In this document: positions 11,578-19,517 of the stretch, in pieces | Layout of the letters: each line of letters begins with the position of its first letter | How positions within the stretch are numbered: the stretch's first letter is position 1 | Origin: Vibrio sp. Of7-15 | GTDB taxonomy: Bacteria; Pseudomonadota; Gammaproteobacteria; Enterobacterales; Vibrionaceae | Direction: 5' to 3' | Assembly: GCF_022347565.1 (NCBI RefSeq) | Contig: NZ_JAKRGH010000026.1 | Coordinates: 1-64,000, forward strand | DNA length: 64,000 bases | Position numbers and translations under genes: made by a program | Notes under the pieces: model-generated | Databases searched by the model: none | What the model was told of the DNA's origin: nothing | What the model saw: the letters and a program-made list of their open reading frames with translations, nothing else

Positions 11578-12954
11578 ATGAAGATTATTATCCTTGGCGC
11601 AGGTCAAGTAGGCGGTACACTGGCCGAAAACTTAGTGGGTGAGAACAACGACATCACCATCGTCGATAAAAGCTCAGACAGACTAAGGGAGCTGCAGGAT
11701 AAGTACGATCTTCGGGTGGTTCAAGGCTTTGCCAGCCACCCAGATACCTTACGTGAAGCAGGTGCTCAAGATGCCGATATGTTGGTGGCCGTAACCAACT
11801 CGGATGAAACCAACATGAGCGCCTGCCAAATTGCGTTCACCTTGTTTAACACTCCAAACCGTGTCGCGCGTATTCGCTCACCAGAATATCTCAAAGAAAA
11901 AGATCAACTGTTCCAATCCGATGCGGTGCCCGTTGATCATCTGATTGCCCCTGAAGAGTTGGTAACAGGTTACATCGAACGCCTTATCGAATACCCAGGT
12001 GCCTTGCAAGTAGTGAGCTTTGCAGAGAAAAAAGTCGGCTTAGTGGCCGTAAAAGCGTATTACGGTGGCCCATTAGTGGGTAATGCCCTATCAGCCCTTC
12101 GTGAACACATGCCACACATTGATACCCGGGTGGCTGCCATTTTCCGTCAAGGTCGCCCTATTCGCCCCCAAGGCACCACCATTATTGAAGCCGATGACGA
12201 AGTGTTTTTTGTCGCCGCCAGTAACCACATCCGCTCGGTCATGAGTGAACTTCAGCGTTTAGAAAAGCCTTATAAACGCATCATGATCGTGGGCGGTGGT
12301 AACATCGGAGCAGGCCTTGCTAGCCGCTTAGAGCAGAACTACAGCGTAAAACTGATTGAGCGTAATCAGCAACGAGCTGAACGTTTATCTGAGCTCTTAG
12401 AAGACACCATCGTTTTCTGCGGAGACGCTGCCGATCAAGAATTGCTGAATGAAGAGCACATCGATCAAGTAGACGTGTTTATTGCCGTCACTAACGAAGA
12501 CGAAGCCAATATCATGTCGGCCATGCTGGCAAAACGCATGGGCGCTAAAAAAGTGATGGTGCTGATCCAGCGTGGTGCGTATGTCGATTTGGTCCAAGGG
12601 GGCACCATTGATGTTGCTATTTCGCCACAACAAGCCACCATTTCAGCGCTGTTGACCCATGTTCGTCGTGCCGATATTGTGAATGTATCTTCGCTACGAC
12701 GCGGGGCGGCAGAAGCCATTGAAGCCATTGCTCATGGCGACCAAACCACCTCTAAAGTTGTGGGTCGTGCGATTGGCAAAATCAAACTGCCACCGGGGAC
12801 AACCATTGGTGCCATCGTTCGCGGAGATGAAGTGCTGATCGCCCATGACAGAACCATCATCGAACAAGATGATCACGTGGTCATGTTCTTAGTGAATAAA
12901 AAATACGTTCCAGATGTCGAACGGTTATTCCAACCAAGTCCATTCTTCTTGTAA
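11578..12954 (+). CDS. trkA: Trk potassium system regulatory subunit TrkA
   Basis: Peripheral NAD(H)-binding regulator of the Trk K+ uptake channel. The 458 residues contain two tandem RCK modules: nucleotide loops [11 protein letters not shown] at about 7 and [10 protein letters not shown] at about 240, each followed by a TrkA_C domain. This duplicated form is the usual gamma-proteobacterial TrkA. The partner channel gene trkH follows after 15 bp. Confidence 0.97.
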   Translation: MKIIILGAGQVGGTLAENLVGENNDITIVDKSSDRLRELQDKYDLRVVQGFASHPDTLREAGAQDADMLVAVTNSDETNMSACQIAFTLFNTPNRVARIRSPEYLKEKDQLFQSDAVPVDHLIAPEELVTGYIERLIEYPGALQVVSFAEKKVGLVAVKAYYGGPLVGNALSALREHMPHIDTRVAAIFRQGRPIRPQGTTIIEADDEVFFVAASNHIRSVMSELQRLEKPYKRIMIVGGGNIGAGLASRLEQNYSVKLIERNQQRAERLSELLEDTIVFCGDAADQELLNEEHIDQVDVFIAVTNEDEANIMSAMLAKRMGAKKVMVLIQRGAYVDLVQGGTIDVAISPQQATISALLTHVRRADIVNVSSLRRGAAEAIEAIAHGDQTTSKVVGRAIGKIKLPPGTTIGAIVRGDEVLIAHDRTIIEQDDHVVMFLVNKKYVPDVERLFQPSPFFL

Positions 12955-12969
12955 TTATCTTCTGCCGTC

Positions 12970-14415
12970 ATGGTAAATCTAAAATCCATTTTATTTGTTA
13001 TAGGGCTGGTCTTATCTAAGATCGCCCTGTTCATGTACATCCCCACTTTAGTGGCTTTCCTCACTGGCACCGCTGGTTTTTTAGAGTTTGGTCAATCCGT
13101 TATTCTAACTCACCTCGCAGCATTTGCTTGTCTGAGTTTAGGTCGAACGGCGTCATTTAAGATGAACGTGCGCGACATGTTTTTGATCACCACCTTGGTC
13201 TGGACCATCGCCAGCGCTTTTGCCGCCCTGCCCTTTGTATTTATTAACCACATTAGTTTTACCGATGCTTATTTTGAAACCATGTCGGGTATCACTACCA
13301 CAGGTTCAACGGTGCTCAGTGGCCTCGATGACATGGCACCGAGCATTTTATTGTGGCGGTCAACCCTACAATGGCTCGGTGGAGTGGGCTTTATCGTAAT
13401 GGGAGTGGCCATTTTGCCCATGCTTAACGTCGGCGGGATGCGTTTATTCCAAACCGAATCCTCTGATTGGTCCGATAAAAGCGCCCCACGCACCAAAAAT
13501 GTCGCCAAGAACATTGTGGCTGTGTACCTCAGCCTTACCGCCATGTGTTTTATTGGCTACTTGTTCACAGGCATGAGCGCTTTTGAAGCCATCAATCATG
13601 CCTTTACCACCTTATCCACGGGAGGCTACTCCACCTCTGATGGCTCCATGAATCACTTCTCTAATAGCGCACATTGGGTCGGCACCTTTTTCATGTTTGC
13701 CGGTGGGTTGCCTTTCCTGCTTTTCATTCAAGCTCTGCGTAAAAAAGACGGTAAACTGCTCTGGCGTGATGCCCAAGTAAGAGGCTTTATTCACTTAGTT
13801 CTGTTAACCAGCGCCATCGTGGCCCTGTGGCTGGTGTATCACAATCACTACTCCGTCATGGATGCAATCCGAGTTTCTCTGTTTAATATCATTTCAGTGA
13901 TCACCACCACTGGATTTGGGCTCGAAGATTTTACGGCGTGGGGCAGCCTGCCGGTCATCGTGTTCGTTTTTGTGATGATGGCAGGTGCGTGTTCTGGCTC
14001 TACTTCTGGCGGCATCAAAATTTTCCGCTTTCAAATTGCAGCCGCACTGCTAAAAAAACAGATGATGAAGCTCATCCACCCTTCTGGCATTTTTGTTCAG
14101 CGCTATAATCATCGCCCTGTGAATGACGATATTGTTCGCTCTGTGGTGGCCTTTGGCTTGACGTTTTTTATCACCATTATCGTCATTGCAGCCTTACTCA
14201 GTATTTTGGGGTTAGATCCCATCACCAGCTTATCGGGTGCGGTGACTGCCGTTGCCAATGTGGGCCCGGGAATGGGAGAGGTGATCGGTCCGACAGGCAA
14301 TTTTGCTTCCTTACCGGATGCGGCAAAGTGGATTCTTAGCATGGGGATGCTAATGGGGCGGTTAGAAATTCTAACGGTATTGGTTTTATTCTTCCCTGCC
14401 TTTTGGAAAAACTAA
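12970..14415 (+). CDS. trkH: Trk system potassium channel subunit TrkH
   Basis: Inner-membrane K+ channel subunit with multiple hydrophobic segments over its 481 residues. The four degenerate pore loops of the Trk/Ktr family are visible as TTTGST, STGGYS, TTTGFG and NVGPGM. Cotranscription with trkA is likely, and both proteins form one complex. A bidirectional terminator lies just downstream. Confidence 0.97.
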   Translation: MVNLKSILFVIGLVLSKIALFMYIPTLVAFLTGTAGFLEFGQSVILTHLAAFACLSLGRTASFKMNVRDMFLITTLVWTIASAFAALPFVFINHISFTDAYFETMSGITTTGSTVLSGLDDMAPSILLWRSTLQWLGGVGFIVMGVAILPMLNVGGMRLFQTESSDWSDKSAPRTKNVAKNIVAVYLSLTAMCFIGYLFTGMSAFEAINHAFTTLSTGGYSTSDGSMNHFSNSAHWVGTFFMFAGGLPFLLFIQALRKKDGKLLWRDAQVRGFIHLVLLTSAIVALWLVYHNHYSVMDAIRVSLFNIISVITTTGFGLEDFTAWGSLPVIVFVFVMMAGACSGSTSGGIKIFRFQIAAALLKKQMMKLIHPSGIFVQRYNHRPVNDDIVRSVVAFGLTFFITIIVIAALLSILGLDPITSLSGAVTAVANVGPGMGEVIGPTGNFASLPDAAKWILSMGMLMGRLEILTVLVLFFPAFWKN

Positions 14416-14438
14416 CTTTTCACGTAATACGCAAACAC

Positions 14439-14470
14439 AAAAAAGGCGGGTATAAATATCCCGCCTTTTT
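14439..14470. terminator. bidirectional terminator between trkH and the YqfA gene
   Basis: The stem GGCGGG/CCCGCC with a 9-nt A/T loop is flanked by A-run and T-run (AAAAAAGGCGGG and CCCGCCTTTTT). It can end transcripts arriving from either side. Confidence 0.88.
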
Positions 14471-14492
14471 AACCTGTAACATCGAACTGTCT

Positions 14493-15146
14493 CTATCTTG
14501 GCTCGACAAAATAATAGATGGCCAGAAAGTGGCACACACTGCCACCGAGTACAAACAAGTGCCAAATAGCATGATTATAAGGAATGCGTTTGTTCACATA
14601 AAAAATAACACCAAGGGAATACACCACACCACCAAGTGCCAATAATACCAACCCACCCGTCGCTAAATACTGCGCCAGTTGGTAAATCGCAATCACCGAT
14701 AACCAGCCCATGGTGAGGTAGGTGATCAAAGATAGTTTTTTAAACCGATACACAAACACTATTTTGGCAATAATGCCAATCACCGCAATCGACCAAATCA
14801 CAATCATCAAGCCGATGGCTAATGGCGTTCGTAAGCTCACCAATAAAAAAGGGGTGTAACTGCCCGCAATCAACAGATAGATAGCGCAGTGATCAAAGGT
14901 TTTAAGCCAGCGCTTGGCTTTTTGATACGAAATTGAATGGTACAAGGTCGATGCCAAATACAAAATAATCATACTGGCACCGTAAATGCTCATGCTGGTC
15001 ATGGTCAGCAGATCCGCATTCGCATCGCTGGCTTTGAGCAACAGCAAAATTAGTCCGACGATACCAAAAAGCATACCGGCAGCATGAGTCACACTGTTAG
15101 CGACTTCTTCTGTTACGGAGTATTCCGCGGTAAGGCTGCTTTTCAT
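14493..15146 (-). CDS. hemolysin III / PAQR family membrane protein (YqfA-like)
   Basis: A 217-residue protein with about seven membrane segments and the family motifs [12 protein letters not shown] near the N-terminus, [24 protein letters not shown] and, near the C-terminus, [18 protein letters not shown]. The ATG at 15146 is chosen because GGAG lies 8 bp upstream; the frame is open further up and the ATG at 15152 sits too close to that GGAG. PAQR/YqfA proteins are linked to membrane lipid homeostasis in relatives, but no biochemical activity is proven for this one. An 18-bp palindrome upstream (15204-15221) suggests control by the unsaturated-fatty-acid regulator FabR. Confidence 0.88.
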   Translation of the reverse strand: MKSSLTAEYSVTEEVANSVTHAAGMLFGIVGLILLLLKASDANADLLTMTSMSIYGASMIILYLASTLYHSISYQKAKRWLKTFDHCAIYLLIAGSYTPFLLVSLRTPLAIGLMIVIWSIAVIGIIAKIVFVYRFKKLSLITYLTMGWLSVIAIYQLAQYLATGGLVLLALGGVVYSLGVIFYVNKRIPYNHAIWHLFVLGGSVCHFLAIYYFVEPR

Positions 15147-15203
15147 ATTCATCACTCCATCGTGAAGGCCATTGTTAATATGAAAAGCAGTATCGCACAA
15201 TTG

Positions 15204-15221
15204 AGCTTACACGTGTAAGCT
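15204..15221. promoter_or_regulatory. perfect 18-bp palindrome, FabR-like operator
   Basis: AGCTTACACGTGTAAGCT is a perfect palindrome upstream of the YqfA-like gene. It closely resembles the FabR operator of E. coli fabA/fabB as I remember it (AGCGTACACGTGTTAGCT). On the minus strand it includes TTACAC, which with GATACT 18 bp on could be the promoter, so binding would block the -35. The palindrome is seen; FabR binding is inferred. Confidence 0.65.
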
Positions 15222-15265
15222 AAAATTGTACATTGAAAGGCAATTAAAGTGAGGTTATTTGAGTG

Positions 15266-16054
15266 TTATGTAGTTTGTTCTAAGAAATCAATAACCTGCT
15301 GACCAGCTTCTTCTGGAGAAACCGATGTATCAATCACTAAATGGCGCTCTAACTCACCAGTGCCTAATAAGTTAGCTAATAAACCGCGAACCCCACGCTG
15401 CTGGCGATCGATTTCAAACCACAGCTGCAACTGATCGTCATCGCGATACGCTACGATCTCTAATTCTCGCCACACCCCATGGTAAGGCCCCGTTACTGGC
15501 ACAAACTCAAACTCTTGAACAAAAGGCAGCGCAAAACCATCCACTGCTTCACATTCCACTTGTCGTACTCGTAATCCAGCGTCTTCAAGTGTGTTAAAGA
15601 TCCCTTCCATGATCGGATCAGGGCGAACTGTCAACATGTCTTTGTCACTTGGATCCAGCGCAAAATCAATATCTAATCCGGTTTCCAACCACACCTTTGA
15701 GTCACCAACAGTGACTGGCGTATTCAGTGGTAGCTCCAGCTCAACTTCAAAATCTCGGCTTTCACCAGCATGAATAGTAAAAGCGTAAGGTAAACTCCAT
15801 TCCGCTAACACATGAGTACGTACCTCTGTTTCCGTTTCAGACTCACCCTCTTCGTTTTCACGCTCTACTTCCGCCATATAACGGCAGCACAATGAGAGTT
15901 CAATATTATCGATAGCCTGCTCGGTTGAGCCTCCCGTCACTTGAACTGTGATAGAAACGGTTTCCCCTGGGATCAGTGCTTCATCATGAATAATAGAATC
16001 CACATTAGCAGAGCCAATACCGAGTGATGCTAACGTTTTTTTGAAAAAAGACAT
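15266..16054 (-). CDS. Spo0M-like (sporulation-control protein family) protein
   Basis: A 262-residue protein of the Spo0M family, with an arrestin-like beta-sandwich predicted for relatives. N-terminal MSFFKKTLASLGIGSANVDS and the E-G-E-S-E-T acidic loop around residue 70 are typical. It lacks a signal peptide and membrane segments. The name comes from Bacillus; this organism shows no sporulation genes here and the role is unknown. A perfect AGGAGG site precedes the ATG by 8 bp, which suggests strong translation. Confidence 0.85.
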   Translation of the reverse strand: MSFFKKTLASLGIGSANVDSIIHDEALIPGETVSITVQVTGGSTEQAIDNIELSLCCRYMAEVERENEEGESETETEVRTHVLAEWSLPYAFTIHAGESRDFEVELELPLNTPVTVGDSKVWLETGLDIDFALDPSDKDMLTVRPDPIMEGIFNTLEDAGLRVRQVECEAVDGFALPFVQEFEFVPVTGPYHGVWRELEIVAYRDDDQLQLWFEIDRQQRGVRGLLANLLGTGELERHLVIDTSVSPEEAGQQVIDFLEQTT

Positions 16055-16151
16055 GAGATTACCTCCTGTAACCGCACAAATTTTGAATAAATATAATCAA
16101 CAAAAAAGCCATTCATAACGCGACTCAAACAAGTGAGCACGACCATGAAAA

Positions 16152-16832
16152 TCAGGCCATTAATAATGCAATCGTTGCCTGTCTAGCGGCATTGCCATCT
16201 TTTGCGACAATGGCATCAACCATGGCTTGATGATGTTCGAGCTTAAATAATTTTTCACGCCCTGCGACTCGAAAGTAACTCTCAAACACCGCTTTGAATA
16301 GGTTACCGAATGGACTAATAAAGTGATTGCCCGAAGCAAAATACACTAACTGATGAAAACGTGTATCTACTTCGACCCAACTATCTTGATCATAGTTCAC
16401 TGCCAATTCATGCATTTTTCCAACTAGCTCAACCAGCTCCATGCGATCTTGCTCTGAGGCATTCAATGCTGTCAACGCAGCCGCTTCTGGTTCTAATGTA
16501 AGCCTGACGTGTTGAAACTCTTTAATAATTTCTGGCTGTGTTTCAAAGTCAATCCACGCTAATAAATCCCGATCCAAGTAGTTCCAGTCACGTTTTGGTA
16601 AAACACGAGTCCCAATACGTGGACGCGGCAGTACCATGCCTTTGGCTGCGAGCATCTTAATCGCTTCACGAACGGCGGTACGGCTCACTCCGTACATCTC
16701 ACCCAGTTCCACTTCCCCAGGTAAAATATCGCCAGGTTGAGACTGGCCATTCAGTAGATTACGCCCAAGAGACTCGGCAAGTTTGTAGGATAAATTTCGG
16801 CTTGCAGCGCGTTGCTGTTTATCTTGCCCCAT
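16152..16832 (-). CDS. GntR/FadR-subfamily transcriptional regulator
   Basis: Winged-helix N-terminal domain (about 14-80, with GEMYGVSRTAVREAIKMLAAKG as recognition region) followed by an all-helical FCD ligand domain (about 105-226). I prefer the ATG at 16832; the frame opens further upstream only with a TTG that sits directly on the AAGG site. The closest resemblance I recall is to sugar-acid regulators such as DgoR, but no catabolic genes adjoin it, so the ligand is unknown. The FCD domain ends early (ATIALLMA), possibly slightly truncated. The upstream region holds inverted repeats that may be its own operator. Confidence 0.8.
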   Translation of the reverse strand: MGQDKQQRAASRNLSYKLAESLGRNLLNGQSQPGDILPGEVELGEMYGVSRTAVREAIKMLAAKGMVLPRPRIGTRVLPKRDWNYLDRDLLAWIDFETQPEIIKEFQHVRLTLEPEAAALTALNASEQDRMELVELVGKMHELAVNYDQDSWVEVDTRFHQLVYFASGNHFISPFGNLFKAVFESYFRVAGREKLFKLEHHQAMVDAIVAKDGNAARQATIALLMA

Positions 16833-17101
16833 TACTGATTCCAACCTTTGTATTTATTATTGTCGCCGTTTTTTAACCTATAAATAACAAAAGAGGAAGT
16901 GATAAAAATAATCTCACTTCAACAGTGGGGTTTTGGTCATTTTTTAACTGAAAAAAGGCTCAAAATTGAGCACATCGTCGGCTTAAAAATAAGAAATAAA
17001 AAACTGTGAAATAAATAAGGGTATTCGACTATTTGCTACTCGACGCCCCAAAATATTGCTGATATTCTGAGCTCCAATATGCATCAAGCATATTATTTAT
17101 T
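16833..17101. promoter_or_regulatory. promoter region upstream of the GntR gene with inverted repeats
   Basis: This gene-free, A/T-rich stretch contains GAAGTGA-N11-TCACTTC (16896-16920) and a perfect GCTCAA-AA-TTGAGC (16958-16971). Both could be operators for the adjacent GntR regulator or small hairpins. TATTAT at 17091 is a possible -10 for the rightward transcript that follows, without a convincing -35. No coding sequence is seen. Confidence 0.45.
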
Positions 17102-17227
17102 CCTGACTATTTTTAAGGATTGGCTCTGCCAGAATAGAGAGGAAACTCTCAGGAATAGTTAGGTCATTAATTTGGCCAAGGAAGCGCCTGACTGTTAGGT
17201 AAATCAATGCACCCGACCCCCGTCAGG
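17102..17227 (+). ncRNA. structured leader before a 51-codon ORF (candidate cis-regulatory RNA)
   Basis: The plus strand folds on paper into a three-way junction. P1 is CCTGACTATT (17102-17111) with AATAGTTAGG (17154-17163, one G-U). P2 is TGGC-TCT-GCCA (17121-17131). P3 is GAGAG-GAAA-CTCTC (17137-17150), a GNRA-type hairpin. A second CCTGAC (17187-17192) can pair with GTCAGG (17222-17227), enclosing the AGG and ATG of the downstream ORF. The repeated CCTGAC and TTAGG/TCAGG elements allow alternative pairings, as in translational switches. Four GGA motifs also occur. I do not recognise a known riboswitch class; the GAAACTCTCAGG stretch weakly resembles the end of glycine aptamers. Confidence 0.5.
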
Positions 17228-17362
17228 TACAACTCAGCGCGCAGCGCGTCTCGACGCCGTGCAAGCTTTGTAGCAGCTCCGGTTGCAAAAAAACCAACGC
17301 CAGAAATGGGCCTTGTTGATACTCCAGCTACGGCAACAAAATCTGTTTCTCACGCGGCATAA
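17207..17362 (+). CDS. candidate 51-residue basic small protein
   Basis: An ATG preceded at 7 bp by TTAGGT opens a 51-codon frame ending in TAA. The protein starts [18 protein letters not shown], is rich in Ala, Pro, Ser and Thr, carries eight Arg/Lys against two acidic residues, and has no membrane segment or signal peptide. It is sandwiched between a structured leader and an intrinsic terminator that starts 4 bp after its stop, so it forms its own short transcription unit. The local GC content is higher than in the flanks. No family recognised. It may be a small protein, a leader peptide or just the body of an sRNA. Confidence 0.45.
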   Translation: MHPTPVRYNSARSASRRRASFVAAPVAKKPTPEMGLVDTPATATKSVSHAA

Positions 17363-17365
17363 TAG

Positions 17366-17400
17366 AAAAGCGCGGTATTTATATGCTGCGCTTTTTTCTT
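17366..17400 (+). terminator. intrinsic terminator after the 51-codon ORF
   Basis: AAAAGCGC (17366-17373) pairs with GCGCTTTT (17388-17395), followed by TTCTTTC. The position right after the small ORF stop and 60 bp before yihD marks the end of a separate transcript. Confidence 0.8.
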
Positions 17401-17463
17401 TCCCGTTATTTATCTGGTAATTTACTCACCATAAAATACACCTATAAATATTATGGAGAAACC

Positions 17464-17730
17464 ATGAAGTGTCATCGCGTTAACGAAGTCATTGAATTGC
17501 TGCATCCTGAGTGGCAAAAAGATCCTGATCTAAACCTCGTTCAATTCTTAGTAAAGCTAGCTCAAGAAGCCAACTACCAAGGTAAGCTCGAAGATCTCAC
17601 TGATGATGTGCTGATTTACCACCTTAAAATGCGCAACAGTGAAAAAAATGACATGATCCCAGGCCTAGCCAAAGATTGTGAAAATGATTTTAAAACCGCC
17701 ATCTTGAAAGCTCGCGGCATCATTGAATAA
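17464..17730 (+). CDS. yihD: YihD family protein (DUF1040)
   Basis: An 88-residue protein beginning [17 protein letters not shown] and closely matching E. coli YihD along its whole length, including [13 protein letters not shown] and the C-terminal KARGIIE. The ATG at 17464 has GGAG 6 bp upstream; the open frame before it is not conserved and is rejected. E. coli has yihD directly before srkA-dsbA; here ccoG has been placed between them. Function unknown; cytoplasmic. Confidence 0.92.
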   Translation: MKCHRVNEVIELLHPEWQKDPDLNLVQFLVKLAQEANYQGKLEDLTDDVLIYHLKMRNSEKNDMIPGLAKDCENDFKTAILKARGIIE

Positions 17731-17739
17731 CACGTCTCT

Positions 17740-17780
17740 AGAAACACTGACGCGCAAAATACGTGAGTGTTTCTATTTTT
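17740..17780 (+). terminator. terminator after yihD
   Basis: AGAAACACT (17740-17748) pairs with AGTGTTTCT (17766-17774), with an inner ACG/CGT extension and an ATTTTTA tail. Confidence 0.85.
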
Positions 17781-17897
17781 AGATCATTACGTCATAAATA
17801 GCCTCTTCCTTACATCAATTTCTTTAAAGCTTGATTGCCTTAAAGAATTCTCTTTCTTGTTCACGTTATAATCGCCTCGATCAATGTCAGTCGAAGC

Positions 17898-17943
17898 TCA
17901 ATTTGAAGGGCTAACAGCCAATAGCAGCTATTATTCAAATTGA
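17898..17943 (+). promoter_or_regulatory. stem-loop in the ccoG 5' region
   Basis: A perfect 10-bp inverted repeat TCAATTTGAA/TTCAAATTGA (17898-17907, 17934-17943) encloses a 26-nt loop that itself contains GGCT-AAC-AGCC (17909-17919). It lies 50 bp before the ccoG start, either in the 5' UTR or across the promoter. It has no T-tail, so it is not an ordinary terminator. No FNR box (TTGAT-N4-ATCAA) was found nearby. Confidence 0.55.
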
Positions 17944-17993
17944 AATAAACCAAACAAACTATGTATTTGTTTGCGTATGCCTAAGGAAAAGTA

Positions 17994-19412
17994 ATGAGTC
18001 AGGAAAAAATCAAAATAAAGGATGTGACTCCCCAACAGTTTAATCCTAAAACCCATAAAGGAAGCGATGACCGTTTTAACCCAAGTAACCAGATCTACGT
18101 AAGAGAAAGTAAGGGGACATACCAGAAACTACGCCGCTATGGTGGTTGGTTTTTACTGCTCCTTTTTACACTCACACCGTGGATCCCTTACGGTGAGCGA
18201 CAGGCCATTTTACTGGATATCGGCAATCAGCAATTTAACTTTTTTGGGACAACACTATTCCCTCAAGACTTAACCTTATTGGCCCTATTATTGGTTATCG
18301 CCGCCTTTGGGCTCTTTTTTCTTACCACCTTTTTAGGGCGAGTCTGGTGTGGTTATTTGTGTCCCCAAACCGTATGGACCTTCATGTACATCTGGTTTGA
18401 AGAGAAACTGGAAGGTCCCGCGAACAAAAGACGCAAGCAAGACGGTATGCCACTCACTGGCAACCTTGCTCTTCGAAAAGCCGCTAAACACATCGCTTGG
18501 TTCAGTATTGCCTTAGCCACTGGTTTTACCTTTACGGGCTATTTTGTGCCAGTCAAAGATCTGGTCGTCAACTTCTTTACGCTTGATGCCGAATTTTGGC
18601 CAGTGTTCTGGGTGCTCTTTTTTGCGGGATGTACTTACGGCAATGCGGGGTGGATGCGCTCCATCATGTGCATTCATATGTGTCCGTACGCTCGTTTCCA
18701 ATCCGCAATGTTTGATAAAGACACCTACATCGTGGGTTATCATGCCGAACGAGGGGAAGCTCGTGGCCCTCGATCTCGTAAAAAAGATCCAAAAGAGCTT
18801 GGTCTTGGTGACTGCATTGACTGTAACCTGTGCGTTCAAGTGTGCCCGACGGGCATCGATATTCGAGATGGCTTGCAATACGAATGCATCAACTGCGGCG
18901 CGTGTATCGATGCCTGTGATAAAACCATGGATCGCATGGGCTATCCAAAAGGCCTGATCAACTACACTACCGAACACAAACTAGCCGGAGAAAGTACTAA
19001 GGTTATGCGTCCGAAGCTCATCGGTTATGGTGCTGTCATGCTGATCATGATTGGACTATTCTTTGCGCAGGTCGCGTCTGTCGAACCAATGGGACTGGAT
19101 GTCTTACGTGATAGAAACCAGCTATTTAGGATCAACAGTGAAGGTTTTGTGGAAAACACCTACACCTTAAAAATCATTAACAAAACACAGCAATCTCAGG
19201 AATATCGTTTATCGGTCTCTGGGCTAGAAGACGCCAAGTGGTACGGTTCACAAACCATCACAGTAAAAGCAGGGGAAGTATTAAGCCTTCCTATCAGTCT
19301 TGGGGCCGATCCTGATGAACTCGCAAAACCGATCTCGAAGATTCAGTTCAATCTAAAAAACAGCAACAACGAGCTGATCCAAACCGAAAGCCGCTTCATC
19401 AAAAAGCTCTGA
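17994..19412 (+). CDS. ccoG: cytochrome c oxidase accessory protein CcoG (FixG/RdxA type)
   Basis: Membrane iron-sulfur protein needed for copper delivery to cbb3 oxidase (Cu2+ reduction in studied relatives). The 472 residues show several membrane segments in the first half, including the FLGRVWCGYLCPQTVW block. Two 4Fe-4S clusters follow at about 275-310 (CIDCNLCVQVCPTG and CINCGACIDACD), then a membrane segment at about 340-360 and a C-terminal Ig-like domain. The ccoNOPQ oxidase genes are not in the window, so this is an orphan copy. The ATG has AAGGAAAA upstream. Confidence 0.93.
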   Translation: MSQEKIKIKDVTPQQFNPKTHKGSDDRFNPSNQIYVRESKGTYQKLRRYGGWFLLLLFTLTPWIPYGERQAILLDIGNQQFNFFGTTLFPQDLTLLALLLVIAAFGLFFLTTFLGRVWCGYLCPQTVWTFMYIWFEEKLEGPANKRRKQDGMPLTGNLALRKAAKHIAWFSIALATGFTFTGYFVPVKDLVVNFFTLDAEFWPVFWVLFFAGCTYGNAGWMRSIMCIHMCPYARFQSAMFDKDTYIVGYHAERGEARGPRSRKKDPKELGLGDCIDCNLCVQVCPTGIDIRDGLQYECINCGACIDACDKTMDRMGYPKGLINYTTEHKLAGESTKVMRPKLIGYGAVMLIMIGLFFAQVASVEPMGLDVLRDRNQLFRINSEGFVENTYTLKIINKTQQSQEYRLSVSGLEDAKWYGSQTITVKAGEVLSLPISLGADPDELAKPISKIQFNLKNSNNELIQTESRFIKKL

Positions 19413-19442
19413 TCCTGGTGGATACTTAGTTCATAACAATAC

Positions 19443-19472
19443 AAAGGGTTCCAATAGGAGCCCTTTTTGTTT
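19443..19472 (+). terminator. terminator after ccoG
   Basis: AAAGGGTTCC/GGAGCCCTTT stem (one G-U) with an AATA loop and a TTGTTTT tail. Confidence 0.85.
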
Positions 19473-19517
19473 TAATACGTTACTATTACTTTCTATTTCA
19501 TCGAAAAAAGACACGTG

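Noticed and set aside
15266-16054. Sporulation function for the Spo0M-like protein
   Set aside because: The family is widespread in non-sporulating bacteria and nothing else here supports sporulation.
17137-17203. Glycine riboswitch
   Set aside because: Only short stretches (GAAACTCTCAGG, CCAAGGAAGC, TTAGGTAAA) resemble the aptamer; the order and the required paired regions do not fit, and no glycine gene is downstream. Kept only as a remark to test.
17383-17463. N-terminal extension of yihD
   Set aside because: It overlaps the terminator of the preceding unit, while MKCHRVNEV at 17464 has a GGAG site and matches YihD.
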